From Hyphomicrobium sp. (lineage in GTDB: Bacteria; Pseudomonadota; Alphaproteobacteria; Rhizobiales; Hyphomicrobiaceae): a stretch of 64,000 bases of DNA. The stretch's first letter is position 1; every line of letters starts with the position of its first letter. This document shows, in pieces, positions 19,856 to 29,345 of this stretch. The stretch spans positions 1 through 64,000 of the forward strand of contig JANXVY010000026.1 of the NCBI GenBank assembly GCA_025351425.1. Reading direction: 5' to 3'. The position numbers and the translations under genes are program-made. The notes under the pieces are model-generated. The model was not told the DNA's origin. It saw nothing but the letters and a program-made list of their open reading frames with translations, and made no database searches.

Positions 19856-21451
19856 TTATTCGGCCGCCGCGTTGCGGGCGATCAGGGGACCGGCTGCACG
19901 CACGTCGGCATCGACGTGGTTTGCGAAACGCTCGAAGTTCTTGTTGAACATTTCGACCAGACGGGCCGCCATCTCGTCATAGGCCTTCACATCCGCCCAG
20001 GTCTCGCGGGGGGTGAGGATCTTGGGGTCGATGCCGGGGAGCGCCAGCGGCACCTGGAAGCCAAACAAGGGATCGGTGCGCATGGCCTGGTTCTTCAGCT
20101 CGCCGGCCAGCGCTGCGTTGAGCAGTGCGCGCGTCGCCTTGATAGGCATGCGGCTGCCGGCGCCGTACTTGCCGCCGGTCCAGCCGGTGTTGACCAGCCA
20201 GCAGTCGACCTTGTGTTCGGCGATCAATTTGCGCAGGAGGTTGCCGTACACAGTCGCATGGCGCGGCATGAACGGCGCGCCAAAGCAGGTCGAGAACGTC
20301 GCCGAGGGCTCGTTGCCCATGCCCTTTTCGGTGCCAGCGACCTTCGCTGTGTAGCCCGAAAGGAAGTGGTACATCGCCTGGCTCGGCGTCAGCTTGGCGA
20401 TCGGGGGCAGGACACCGAACGCGTCCGCGGTCAGCATGACGATGTTCTTGGGGTGGCCTGCGGTGCCGGTCGCGCTGGCATTTCGGATATAGTTCAGCGG
20501 GTAGGCCGAGCGCGAATTTTCAGCAAGCCGGCCGTCGTCGAAGTCGGGACGGCGCGTGACGGGGTCGATCACGACGTTTTCAAGCACGGTTGCGAAGCGG
20601 TTCGAGGCCTGGAAGATTTCGGGCTCGGCCTCGGCCGACAGGCGGATCGTCTTGGCGTAGCAACCGCCTTCGAAGTTGAAGATGCCTTGATCGGACCAGC
20701 CGTGCTCGTCGTCGCCCAGCAGCGTGCGGTTGGGATCGGCCGACAGCGTCGTCTTGCCGGTGCCAGAGAGGCCGAAGAACACGGCAGCGTCGCCGTTCTT
20801 GCCGACGTTGGCCGAGCAATGCATCGGCATCACGCCCTGCGGCGGCAGAATATAGTTCAGATACGAGAACGCGCTCTTCTTCGTCTCGCCGGCATAGCTC
20901 GTTCCGCCGATGAGGACGATCTTGCGGGTGAAGTCGCAAGCGATCACGGTTTCGCTGCGGGTGCCGTGGACCTTGGGATCGGCGCGGAAGCTCGGCAGAT
21001 TGACGATCGTGAAGGCCGGATCGAAGCCTGCGAGTTCGGCTGCTTTGGGGCGGCGCAGCATGTGGCGGATGAAAAGTGCGTGCCAGGCGAGTTCGGTCAC
21101 GACGCGAGTGGGCAGGCGCAGCTTCCGGTCAGCGCCGCCGAACAGGTCCTGGACGTACAGATCCCTGTCCTTGGCGTGGGCGAGAAAATCCTTCAGCAGC
21201 CGCTCGAAATGCTCGGGCGACATCGGCTTGTTGTTGTCCCACCAGATCGCATCCTTCGTCTGGGCGTCGTTGACGACGAACTTATCCTGGGCCGATCGGC
21301 CGGTATGGACCCCCGTTTCCACCACAAAGGCGCCTTCGGCCGCCAGCTTGCCCTCGCCGCGGCCAATCGCAAACTCCATGAGTTCGGCGACCGAATTGTT
21401 GCGGTGGAGCTTGCTGCACGCGGCGAGCGGAAAAAGCTGTGGGGTCGTCAT
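19856..21451 (-). CDS. pckA: Phosphoenolpyruvate carboxykinase (ATP)
   Basis: This ATP-dependent PEP carboxykinase (531 residues) converts oxaloacetate and ATP to PEP, the first step of gluconeogenesis. The P-loop [13 protein letters not shown] and the substrate-binding [11 protein letters not shown] segments are intact. In many Hyphomicrobiales pckA diverges from the chvI/chvG two-component genes. Here a type I secretion operon lies on the other side of the 277-base gap instead, in which I see no clear operator. Confidence 0.98.
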   Translation of the reverse strand: MTTPQLFPLAACSKLHRNNSVAELMEFAIGRGEGKLAAEGAFVVETGVHTGRSAQDKFVVNDAQTKDAIWWDNNKPMSPEHFERLLKDFLAHAKDRDLYVQDLFGGADRKLRLPTRVVTELAWHALFIRHMLRRPKAAELAGFDPAFTIVNLPSFRADPKVHGTRSETVIACDFTRKIVLIGGTSYAGETKKSAFSYLNYILPPQGVMPMHCSANVGKNGDAAVFFGLSGTGKTTLSADPNRTLLGDDEHGWSDQGIFNFEGGCYAKTIRLSAEAEPEIFQASNRFATVLENVVIDPVTRRPDFDDGRLAENSRSAYPLNYIRNASATGTAGHPKNIVMLTADAFGVLPPIAKLTPSQAMYHFLSGYTAKVAGTEKGMGNEPSATFSTCFGAPFMPRHATVYGNLLRKLIAEHKVDCWLVNTGWTGGKYGAGSRMPIKATRALLNAALAGELKNQAMRTDPLFGFQVPLALPGIDPKILTPRETWADVKAYDEMAARLVEMFNKNFERFANHVDADVRAAGPLIARNAAAE

Positions 21452-21728
21452 GGGGGGCCTGTCGTTTTGAAAAAGCTGATCAAGGCCAGCGCCTTGAACC
21501 GAGTTGTTCCGGGTTGCGCGCGCAAGAGCGGGCTGCGGCGGGCTTATCGATGGATGGGAGCGAAAACAATGTGTCCCAAAGTCGGGGGTTGTCGCAACGG
21601 CGCCACGCTTAACGTCAATCTGTTGTCAACTCATGAGAATATTAACGGCTTCAATGGCAATGTTCCAGCGTTAGCGCCTATGGTGCGCACAGAGACGTGT
21701 TAACCGTGCAGGCACTATTTGTAGGCGT

Positions 21729-23957
21729 GTGTTCAACCTTTCGAGCCCCATGGTCGATCCAGGAAAGCTGACACTGTTTCCCGCGCCCAAGAGCGACGCC
21801 GTGTCACAGCCGCAAAGTGCGCCGGAGGTAACCGGCGACACGGGGCTCGTCGCGCTGGCTGCGATCGCCGCCCATTACAGGATCGCGTGCGACCCCGCGC
21901 AGATGAGCCACGACCTGGGCCTGGGCGAATTGCCTGCCAACGGCGAGCACATCGTGCGGACGGCCCGCAAGATCGGCCTCAAGGCCGTGCTGTTGGCCAG
22001 CCAAGCCACCAAGCGCCTCAAGACCGTGCCGCTGCCGGCCATCGTCGGCTTCTCCGACGGCTCGTTCGGCGTCATGACCCATCGCAACGCCGAAGGCCAG
22101 ATCCGGGTCGTCAATGCTGTGTCGCGCGTGCAGCTCGTCGAGTCGATCGATGATTTCGCGAAACGATGGAACGGCAACGTCGTGCTCATTACGCGGCGCG
22201 CGGGCGGGGCCGGGGTCGATCCCAAGCGCTTCGAATTCAGTTGGTTCCTGCCCTCGTTGTGGCGCTATCGCCGGCCGCTCGGGCATGTGCTGATCGCATC
22301 GCTGTTCGTGCAGCTGTTCGCGCTGATCACGCCGCTGTTCTTCCAGGTGGTGATCGACAAGGTGCTGCTGCACAAGGGCGTTTCGACTCTTATCATCATC
22401 ACGACCGGGCTGCTGTTGATCGGGCTGTTCGACGTCATTTTGCAATACCTGCGATCGTATGCGCTCAATCATACGACGAGCCGGATCGATGTCGAACTCG
22501 GCAGCCGTTTGTTCGATCACCTCCTGCGGCTGCCGCTCTCCTACTTCGAGACGCGGGCCGCCGGCCAGACCGTCGCGCGCATCCGCGAATTGGAGACGAT
22601 CCGCGCCTTCCTCACCGGGCAGGGGCTCTCGTCGGCGATCGATCTCGTGTTCGCCATCATCTTCATCAGCGTCATGTGGATGTATTCAGCCACTCTGACG
22701 CTGATCGTCATCGGATCGATTCCGCTCTATCTGCTGGTAGCTTTCGGTATCCGGCCGATCCTGCGCGACAAGATCAACGAGCGGTTCAACCGGGGTGCGG
22801 CCAGCCAGCAGTTCCTCGTCGAGTCCGTCGTCGGAATCCAGACACTGAAGGCTGCCGCCGTCGAGCCTATGCTGCGCAACCAGTGGGAAGAAAAGCTCGC
22901 GGCCTACGTCAAGACCTCGTTCGACGCCGTCATGCTGTCGACGCTCGGACAAAACGCCATTCAGTACATCTCGAAAGCCTCGACCGCGCTGATCCTTTAT
23001 TTCGGCGCGCTGGCCGTCATCAACGGCGAGTTGACCGTCGGCGGGCTGGTCGCCTTCAACATGATGATGGGACAGGCGACGCAACCGATCCTGCGGCTGT
23101 CGCAACTGTGGCAGGATTTCCAGCAGGTGCAGATCTCGGTCGAGCGGCTCGGCGACATCCTGAATTCGGCGCCCGAAAGCCACCAACTATCGAACGCCGC
23201 ACTGCCGCCCTCAAAAGGCGCTATCCGCATCGAAAATCTCGATTTCCGCTACGTGCAAGGCGGGCCCGAAACCCTCAGGGGCGTTACGCTCGATATTCCC
23301 GAAGGACAGGTCCTGGGTATCGTGGGGCCGTCCGGTTCAGGCAAGTCGACCCTTACCAAGCTGATCCAGCGGCTTTACCGGCCTGAGCGGGGGCAGATCC
23401 TGCTCGACGGCATCGATATCTCGCAGGTCGATACCGCGTGGTTGCGGCGCCAGATCGGCGTCGTGCTGCAGGAAAACCTGCTGTTCAACCGCACGATCCA
23501 TGAAAACATCGCGCTCGCCAATCCGGGCCTGCCGCGTGCCCTCGTGATCCAGGCTGCCCGGCTGGCGGGGGCGGACGAATTTATTTCGCGGATGCCGCTT
23601 GGCTACGACACCATGATCGAAGAGCGCGGCGCCAACCTGTCGGGGGGGCAGCGCCAGCGCATTGCCATCGCGCGCGCGCTTGCAACCCGGCCGCGCATTC
23701 TCATACTGGACGAAGCCACGAGCGCGCTCGATTATGAAAGCGAACGGATCATCCAAAACAACATGATGTCGATCACCAAGGGGCGCACCGTGATCATCAT
23801 CGCGCACCGGCTCGCCGCCGTGCGCAACTGCGACCGGATCATCGCGATCAAGGACGGCCAGATTGTCGAAGACGGCTCGCACCGGGAACTTATCGCCCGA
23901 CCCAATGGCGCCTACGCCAAGCTCTGGCGGATGCAGTCCGATCCCAACGAAGGTTGA
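21729..23957 (+). CDS. Type I secretion ABC transporter (HlyB/RtxB-like)
   Basis: The 742-residue protein has an N-terminal C39-like domain (residues about 35-155), a six-helix exporter domain and an ATPase domain with GPSGSGKST, LSGGQRQR and ILDEATSALD. The peptidase-domain position where C39 enzymes carry cysteine reads GLVALAAIAAHY, so it is a non-cleaving CLD as in HlyB. It should export large unprocessed RTX-type proteins. Translation starts at GTG 21729 or ATG 21750. The HlyD gene follows after five bases. No RTX substrate or outer-membrane factor is encoded here. Confidence 0.92.
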   Translation: MFNLSSPMVDPGKLTLFPAPKSDAVSQPQSAPEVTGDTGLVALAAIAAHYRIACDPAQMSHDLGLGELPANGEHIVRTARKIGLKAVLLASQATKRLKTVPLPAIVGFSDGSFGVMTHRNAEGQIRVVNAVSRVQLVESIDDFAKRWNGNVVLITRRAGGAGVDPKRFEFSWFLPSLWRYRRPLGHVLIASLFVQLFALITPLFFQVVIDKVLLHKGVSTLIIITTGLLLIGLFDVILQYLRSYALNHTTSRIDVELGSRLFDHLLRLPLSYFETRAAGQTVARIRELETIRAFLTGQGLSSAIDLVFAIIFISVMWMYSATLTLIVIGSIPLYLLVAFGIRPILRDKINERFNRGAASQQFLVESVVGIQTLKAAAVEPMLRNQWEEKLAAYVKTSFDAVMLSTLGQNAIQYISKASTALILYFGALAVINGELTVGGLVAFNMMMGQATQPILRLSQLWQDFQQVQISVERLGDILNSAPESHQLSNAALPPSKGAIRIENLDFRYVQGGPETLRGVTLDIPEGQVLGIVGPSGSGKSTLTKLIQRLYRPERGQILLDGIDISQVDTAWLRRQIGVVLQENLLFNRTIHENIALANPGLPRALVIQAARLAGADEFISRMPLGYDTMIEERGANLSGGQRQRIAIARALATRPRILILDEATSALDYESERIIQNNMMSITKGRTVIIIAHRLAAVRNCDRIIAIKDGQIVEDGSHRELIARPNGAYAKLWRMQSDPNEG

Positions 23958-23962
23958 GCCAA

Positions 23963-25606
23963 ATGGGTGAACTTCAAGGCCTCATCAACGGATTCGATTT
24001 CGCGCAGTCGCATCGGCAGCTGGCGCTGGCCGCCGCCAGCGCCGCGCTCGGCTGCACTCTCCTCTGGCAAACCGCCGGCCGAATGAGGCATTGGCTCGAA
24101 TACCTCCGGACCGCGACGCCGCAGGCTGCCAAGGGGGTTGCACTTGCCGTCGCAAGGGCAAAAGCCATCTCGCCTATGCCGGGCGACCTGACGCGCGGGT
24201 TTACACCCGACGACCGGGCGTTTCTGCCGGCGGCACTCGAACTCCTGGAGACGCCGCCTTCGCCGGTGCGGATCGCCGGCATCTGGCTCATCTGCGCCTT
24301 GTTCGCCGCCACGCTGATCTGGTCCTACTTCGGCAAGCTCGACATTCACGCCGTCGCGCAGGGGCGCATCCAGCCTTCGGGCCGCTCCAAGGTCATCCAG
24401 CCACTCGAGGCGGGCAAGGTGGTCGCGATCCTCGTCGAGAATGGCTCCAAAGTGAACGCGGGCGACGTGCTACTCGAACTCGATCCGACGGAGACGGGAG
24501 CGGACCGGGAACAGCAGCTGGGCGAACTGCAATCGCTGCGTGCTGAAATCGCGCGACGGCGGGCGACCATCGAAGCTGCGGCTGCCGAAGGCACAACTTT
24601 CAAGCCGCGCAAGATCCGGTTCGACGACGGCGTGAACGCCGACGTACGGCTGCGCGAAGAAAACGTCCATGCCTCCGACCTCGGGCAGCTCAGGTCCAGC
24701 CGGGCGAGCCTTGAAGCGCAATACGCCGAGCACGTAGCAACCCGCAATAAGCTCACAGCCAGCATCAAGGCGCGTGAAAAGGTGCTGGCGCTCGCCAAAG
24801 AGCGGGTCGACATGCGCACCCAGCTCAACGAGCAGGGCTCGCTGTCGCGTGCGCTCGTTATCGAAGTGCTCGCCCAATACGAGACGCAGGTCACCCAGCA
24901 GATCGGGGAGCAGGGCCAGCTGGCCGAAACCGAAGCTCAGCTGCTGACCACCGGACGCAAGATCGAAGAAGGCATCAGCCAGTTCATCAACGACCAAACG
25001 ACCAAGCTCGCCGAAGCCGAGCGCAAGGCCGACCGTACGGCTCAGGACTCGATCAAAGCCAACGCCAAGAGTGCGCGGTCTACTCTCAAAGCGCCAATTT
25101 CCGGCACGGTCCAGCAGCTCGCCGTCTCCACCGTCGGCCAGGTCGTCGGCAGCGGACAATCGCTCATGACCGTGGTGCCCTCTGAAGGACCGATCGAAAT
25201 CGAGGCGATGATCCAGAACCAGGACGTCGGTTTCGTCGAGCCGGGACAGGAAGCCGTGATCAAGGTCGAGGCGTTTCCGTTCACGCGCTATGGGTCGATT
25301 TCGGGCACGGTGCAACGTGTGTCACGCGATGCCGTCGAGGAGCGGGAAGCCCAAGCGATGGCCGATCCGATGACGGCTGCGCGACCAGGTGGCGCGCAGA
25401 CGGGCGCGGGCCAAAAGGGGCCAAGCCTCGTGTTCCCGGCAACGATCAAGCTCGAGCGCAACACCATCAACGTCGATGGAAAAATCATCCCGCTGGGCGC
25501 TGGCATGGCGGTGACGGTCGAAATCCTGACCGGCCAGCGGCGCGCGATCGACTATGTGCTTTCGCCGCTGCGGGAAATCGCTTCGTCCAGCGGGCGAGAG
25601 CGTTAG
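23963..25606 (+). CDS. HlyD-family type I secretion periplasmic adaptor
   Basis: The 547-residue adaptor links the ABC transporter to an outer-membrane channel. A long cytoplasmic N-terminus (about 115 residues, with an extra hydrophobic stretch at 18-38) precedes the membrane helix (IAGIWLICALFAATLIWSYFG). A lipoyl/barrel half, a long coiled coil (about residues 175-375) and the second half-motif (LKAPISGTVQQL) follow. The ATG lies just after the ABC stop, with AAGG upstream, so the pair is coupled. The extra N-terminal segment is longer than in classical HlyD. Confidence 0.92.
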   Translation: MGELQGLINGFDFAQSHRQLALAAASAALGCTLLWQTAGRMRHWLEYLRTATPQAAKGVALAVARAKAISPMPGDLTRGFTPDDRAFLPAALELLETPPSPVRIAGIWLICALFAATLIWSYFGKLDIHAVAQGRIQPSGRSKVIQPLEAGKVVAILVENGSKVNAGDVLLELDPTETGADREQQLGELQSLRAEIARRRATIEAAAAEGTTFKPRKIRFDDGVNADVRLREENVHASDLGQLRSSRASLEAQYAEHVATRNKLTASIKAREKVLALAKERVDMRTQLNEQGSLSRALVIEVLAQYETQVTQQIGEQGQLAETEAQLLTTGRKIEEGISQFINDQTTKLAEAERKADRTAQDSIKANAKSARSTLKAPISGTVQQLAVSTVGQVVGSGQSLMTVVPSEGPIEIEAMIQNQDVGFVEPGQEAVIKVEAFPFTRYGSISGTVQRVSRDAVEEREAQAMADPMTAARPGGAQTGAGQKGPSLVFPATIKLERNTINVDGKIIPLGAGMAVTVEILTGQRRAIDYVLSPLREIASSSGRER

Positions 25607-25620
25607 AGCTGCAACGGCCG

Positions 25621-26064
25621 TCAGGTGGGGCTCGCGGCCATCTGGGCGGCTTTCATCTCGTCGATCTTCGCCTGCAGGGCATCGCGCTGCTTCACCAGCA
25701 TCGCGCGCTCGGGGCCGTCGACGGGAGCGCTGGCCAGTGCTGCATCATAGTAGGTGCGGATGCGTTGTTCGCCGTCCACCAAGCCTGGCAGGATGCTTTC
25801 ATCGAGGCCCGTAAACAACGCACTCAAGCTGATAACCGCCTTATGGACCGTAGTCAGGAACGAGCCGTCGCTATCGGCCGGCGCGCCCATGTCCTGCAAG
25901 GCGACTGAGACCTGGTCGATCTGTTGGGTCCGCAGCGCGATCATTTCGTTGAACAGCCGCGTCAAGCCTTTGCCCCCCGCTTCGTCGAGCGCCGTGCGAT
26001 AGCCGTTCAGGCTGTCGATCAGGATCGTGTGAAGGCTCTTGAGCGCGCTTACGTGGCTTTCCAT
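25621..26064 (-). CDS. PA2169-type four-helix-bundle protein (DUF2383)
   Basis: This is a soluble all-helical protein of 147 residues. The pattern SLHTILIDSLNGYRTALDEAG..LTRLFNEMIALRTQQIDQVSVALQDMG matches the ferritin-like PA2169/DUF2383 family, whose role is unknown. It converges on the HlyD gene with 14 bases between and lies 70 bases after the MnmM-like gene, so it may be the last gene of the iron-region operon. Confidence 0.8.
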   Translation of the reverse strand: MESHVSALKSLHTILIDSLNGYRTALDEAGGKGLTRLFNEMIALRTQQIDQVSVALQDMGAPADSDGSFLTTVHKAVISLSALFTGLDESILPGLVDGEQRIRTYYDAALASAPVDGPERAMLVKQRDALQAKIDEMKAAQMAASPT

Positions 26065-26134
26065 GGGCCGAACTCCCGGTTTTGTAGTTGTGTCTGCAGA
26101 ACAACCCTCGGGCCTGCTGACGGTTCCATCGGCG

Positions 26135-26692
26135 CTATCTGAGGCGCTCGATCACCAACAGCTCGGGTGCGCCAGCAGCGGCATCGAGGCGCGCCGTTCG
26201 GGTGGCGGCAAATGGCGGTGCCAGGCGTTCGACATGCGCGCGAACGCAAGCTGCCTCGTCCGCGCCACCTGGGTGGGCTGGATAGACCACCAGTGTGACG
26301 AGGCCGCCGATCGCGAGTGCATCCAACGCTTGGTCCAAAGCCGGGAGCGTCGTTTCGGCGTGCGTGATCATATTCTTGGCGGCTCCCGGCAGGTAGCCCA
26401 AGTTGAACATCACGGCGGCGATCCGGCCTGGCGCTTCGGCGGGCAGGCATTCCGCCATACGCTCATGACCGCAGTGGATGAGCATCACTTGCGGATGCCC
26501 CGTCAGGCGCCGCGCAGCCTCTGCCAGCGCCTGCTGCTGTACATCGAAACCGAAGACACGCCCCTGCGGACCGACGAGGGCGGCAAGAAACAGCGTATCA
26601 AAGCCATTGCCGACGGTCGCGTCGACGACCCATGCGCCGGGTTTCACCGTTTCGCGCAGCAGCAGGTGGGCGTGATCCGTCAGCCGCAACAT
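26135..26692 (-). CDS. SAM methyltransferase of the MnmM (YtqB) family
   Basis: This 185-residue class I methyltransferase closely follows Bacillus YtqB (MnmM), which makes the final methylation of mnm5s2U34 in tRNA. DATVGNGFDTLFLA is the SAM-binding motif I. GRIAAVMFNLGYLPGAAKN and VTLVVYPAHPGG are the family-specific blocks. The ATG at 26692 overlaps the end of the FAD oxidoreductase gene by 13 bases; the longer frame is only open by chance. The pairing with an oxidase suggests a split replacement for bifunctional MnmC, which is an inference. Confidence 0.85.
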   Translation of the reverse strand: MLRLTDHAHLLLRETVKPGAWVVDATVGNGFDTLFLAALVGPQGRVFGFDVQQQALAEAARRLTGHPQVMLIHCGHERMAECLPAEAPGRIAAVMFNLGYLPGAAKNMITHAETTLPALDQALDALAIGGLVTLVVYPAHPGGADEAACVRAHVERLAPPFAATRTARLDAAAGAPELLVIERLR

Positions 26693-27753
26693 CCCAGGAC
26701 TTTCCGCAAGTCGAGATCGTCGGCCAAGGGCGTTCCCCGCACGAGAAAATCGGCGAACACACCGGCGAACCAGGGCGCGTGCAGCGAACCTTTCGAACCC
26801 AGGCCGTTGAAAAATCCAAGCTGGCCGTGCGCGGGGTGCAACCCCATCAGCGGCTTGCTCTGGCGGATGATGGGGCGCACGGCCGCTGCGTGATCCAGCA
26901 CAGTATAAGTGACGCGGAAGAACGCGCGCAACTTGGTCTCGATCTCGGCGCGGCCTTCGGCGCTCGGCACGGTATCGAGCGTCGCCCATTGATAGGTGGC
27001 GCCGACTTTGAAGATGTCCGGATCGGACGTGGGGGCGATCCAGATGCCGCGATGGATGGTTTTTTCCGGCAGGGGGGCGTGGAAGCGCACCGTCAGGATA
27101 TCACCCTTGGCCGCGCGCATGCGTACACAGGAGAAATAGGGGTTGCGGGTGGCGGCAAAGCCTTCGCACGAGACCACGCAGCGGGCGGTTTGGCCAAGCA
27201 ACGTCACCCCGTCCGGCCTCAGGCTCACGTCGCGCTCCCAATTGAGGGTTGCCTGCTGGCAGTCCAGGTGCGCACGGGACGCGTCGAGGTAGGTTGCAAC
27301 ATCCAGCTGTGCGCTGGTCATCTCGAAGCCTCCACCGCTCGCGTCCGCCAACGCGGGGTCGAGCAGGGGGACGGGCTGCGAGCTTACCAAGTGCGGGCGG
27401 ATCGTGTCCTGCTTTTCGAGCTGCTCCCAGCGCGCACGTTCATCATCATCGGCGAACAGGCGGATGGCCGTGCGGTCGTGGAAGAACCTAGCTCCAGTGC
27501 GGCTCTCGATGCGCCGGTAGAAGTCGCGCGCGGCGGGCAGGAATTCGTCGTAGCGCCATGCTGGCACAAGACGCTTGCCGGTGATGGGCGTGATCAGGCC
27601 GGCTGCGATCCGGGAGGTGGTCACCGCCTCTTGCGGGTCGAGCAGCAGAACGCGCTGACCTGCATCAACGAGATGCCAGGCGAGCGTCGTGCCCGCCAGT
27701 CCCTGGCCGACGATGATCGCGTCCCACTTATCGGGTGCGGGTTCCTGCGCCAT
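26680..27753 (-). CDS. FAD-dependent oxidoreductase (DadA/MnmC-oxidase-like)
   Basis: The 357-residue flavoenzyme starts with the dinucleotide motif AIIVGQGLAGTTLAWHL and has SRIAAGLITPITGKRLVPAW, a block seen in a subgroup of glycine-oxidase/DadA-like enzymes of unknown substrate. The C-terminal FFNGLGSKGSLHAP resembles the GxGSRG FAD-binding end of MnmC oxidase domains. It starts four bases after the binding-protein gene and overlaps the MnmM-like gene. It may remove the carboxymethyl group from cmnm5U34, but a plain amine oxidase remains possible. Confidence 0.8.
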   Translation of the reverse strand: MAQEPAPDKWDAIIVGQGLAGTTLAWHLVDAGQRVLLLDPQEAVTTSRIAAGLITPITGKRLVPAWRYDEFLPAARDFYRRIESRTGARFFHDRTAIRLFADDDERARWEQLEKQDTIRPHLVSSQPVPLLDPALADASGGGFEMTSAQLDVATYLDASRAHLDCQQATLNWERDVSLRPDGVTLLGQTARCVVSCEGFAATRNPYFSCVRMRAAKGDILTVRFHAPLPEKTIHRGIWIAPTSDPDIFKVGATYQWATLDTVPSAEGRAEIETKLRAFFRVTYTVLDHAAAVRPIIRQSKPLMGLHPAHGQLGFFNGLGSKGSLHAPWFAGVFADFLVRGTPLADDLDLRKVLGCCG

Positions 27754-27757
27754 CAGC

Positions 27758-28534
27758 TTATCCCCTCAACGCCGCCAGAATAGCATCGAGGCCGTCGGTC
27801 AGCGCAGCGGGGCCGGGCTGGAGGATGAGCGGCGATTTGATCTCGACGATGCGGTTGTTGCGGACGGCGGTGATCTCGGCCCAGCCAGGGCGGGCGGCAA
27901 TTTTACCGGGCACGACCTTCTTGCCGCACCAGGACGCGAGGATCAGATCGGGGTTCGCTTCGCGCACAGCGTCTGCGGCAACGATCCGGTCCTTTGCAGC
28001 TTTCTGCGTCGACAGCTCAGGGAAAATATCTTCGCCGCCTGCGATTTCGATCAGCTCGGCGACCCAGCGGATTCCGCTGATCATCGGCTCGTCCCATTCT
28101 TCGAAATAGACGCGCAAGCGGGGCTTGCCGCGCGCTGCTTTCGCAACCTCTTGCAGCCGAAGTTCATAGCTTCCCGCCAACGCCTCGGCCCGCTCCTGCG
28201 CACCGACGAGGGCGCCCAGCGTGCGGATCATCGCGAGAATGCCTGCGATGTCGCGCTGATTGAAAGCGTGGACTTGCAGGCCGGCCTTGATCAGGTCCGC
28301 AACGATCCCTGCCTGCAAATCCGAAAACGTCAGCACCAAGTCGGGCTCGAGGGCCAGGATCTTGGCCACGTCGGCCGAGATGAACGCCGAGACGCGCGGC
28401 TTTTCTCGGCGCACCCGCGGCGGGCGCACGGCATAGCCCGACACGCCCACGATCCGGTCCTGCTCGCCAAGCAAATAGAGCGTTTCGACGGTTTCCTCGG
28501 TCAGGCAGACGATGCGGCTTGGAGGATACGCCAT
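27758..28534 (-). CDS. BtuF-like cobalamin/metal-chelate binding protein without signal peptide
   Basis: The 258-residue protein has the BtuF/FepB fold signature (PPSRIVCLTEETVETLYLLGEQDRIVGVSGYAV..EPDLVLTFSDLQ). It begins directly with the domain and has no signal peptide or lipobox, unlike periplasmic transport components. No permease or ATPase gene is adjacent. Its ATG overlaps the piuC stop as TAATG, so the two are coupled. It could bind a cobalamin or iron chelate in the cytoplasm, or the export signal could lie outside normal rules. Confidence 0.82.
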   Translation of the reverse strand: MAYPPSRIVCLTEETVETLYLLGEQDRIVGVSGYAVRPPRVRREKPRVSAFISADVAKILALEPDLVLTFSDLQAGIVADLIKAGLQVHAFNQRDIAGILAMIRTLGALVGAQERAEALAGSYELRLQEVAKAARGKPRLRVYFEEWDEPMISGIRWVAELIEIAGGEDIFPELSTQKAAKDRIVAADAVREANPDLILASWCGKKVVPGKIAARPGWAEITAVRNNRIVEIKSPLILQPGPAALTDGLDAILAALRG

Positions 28535-29193
28535 TAGGTCTGCGCCCAACGGCGTAAGAGGTTCGCCGCGCATTTCGCAATGAGATCGAATTCGGGCGTC
28601 TTGCCGTGCTGCTCGAACAGGCGGGTCTTGGCGGTGTCGAGGTCGAACAGCAGCTCGCGCTGGCCTGCGTCGCGAACGAGGCTTTGGGCCCAGCCGGCGG
28701 CAACAAAGCGCTCGCCCCTGGTGACCGGGGCGACGCGGTGGAGGGTGGTTGCAGGGTAGACGATGGCGCAGCCGGCTTCCAGCTTGTAGGCGTCCGCGCC
28801 GGCTGGGGTTTCGATGATCAGTTCGCCGCCGTCGTAGTCGCCGGGCGGGCTCAAGAAGAGTGTGAAAGAAACGTCGGCGCGCAAAGCGCCCATGATCGCT
28901 GCGTCGACGTGGGCGCCGTAGTGGCCGCCCGCGGCAGTCTTGCTGATCAGCAGCGGCGTCAGAGCTTTCGGCCGCGCTGCGGTTGCGAACACGGGATGGG
29001 CGAGCAGCGCACTGCTGAGGCGTTCGCGGATCAAATCGAGGCTGACGGAGGCTCGGGCCTGCTCGTTCTTTTTGACACCTGCCGCGTGCCAGCCAGCCGT
29101 TGCGCGGCCATCCTCGTAGCGCAACCGAGCCAGCGTGTCGCGCACTTCACTGAGGGCTGTTGCGTTCAAGACCTCGCCGATCGTGATCAACAT
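28534..29193 (-). CDS. piuC: Fe(II)-dependent dioxygenase PiuC (PKHD-type hydroxylase)
   Basis: This 219-residue 2-oxoglutarate/Fe(II) dioxygenase has HVDAAIMG giving the H-x-D iron ligands, the distal His in TTLHRVAPVTRGERFVAAGW, and an Arg for 2-oxoglutarate in the same block. PiuC genes sit beside TonB-dependent siderophore receptors and are iron-regulated in other bacteria; no receptor is present here. The start ATG has AGGAA upstream. A near-consensus Irr box lies 77-93 bases upstream. Confidence 0.92.
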   Translation of the reverse strand: MLITIGEVLNATALSEVRDTLARLRYEDGRATAGWHAAGVKKNEQARASVSLDLIRERLSSALLAHPVFATAARPKALTPLLISKTAAGGHYGAHVDAAIMGALRADVSFTLFLSPPGDYDGGELIIETPAGADAYKLEAGCAIVYPATTLHRVAPVTRGERFVAAGWAQSLVRDAGQRELLFDLDTAKTRLFEQHGKTPEFDLIAKCAANLLRRWAQT

Positions 29194-29269
29194 GTCGCTT
29201 CCTGGCCGCGTTGACGTCGCATGCTTCGTTCGCTAGGTATCAGAGTGCTAAGCCGTTGCAAGAAAATAG

Positions 29270-29286
29270 TTTTTAATGTTTCTAAA
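29270..29286. promoter_or_regulatory. Candidate Irr iron-control element (ICE)
   Basis: The 17 bases TTTTTAATGTTTCTAAA match 12 of the 14 fixed positions of the ICE consensus TTTAGAA-N3-TTCTAAA; the right half is perfect. It is the only AT-rich patch in the 152-base divergent promoter between piuC and the secreted-protein/peroxidase operon. Irr is the heme-status regulator of Hyphomicrobiales. Its gene is not in this window. Confidence 0.5.
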
Positions 29287-29345
29287 CTGCGACTTCGCGG
29301 ACCTCAACCATTCTCACCGGCCTTGACCCGGTGTAGGAGCACACG

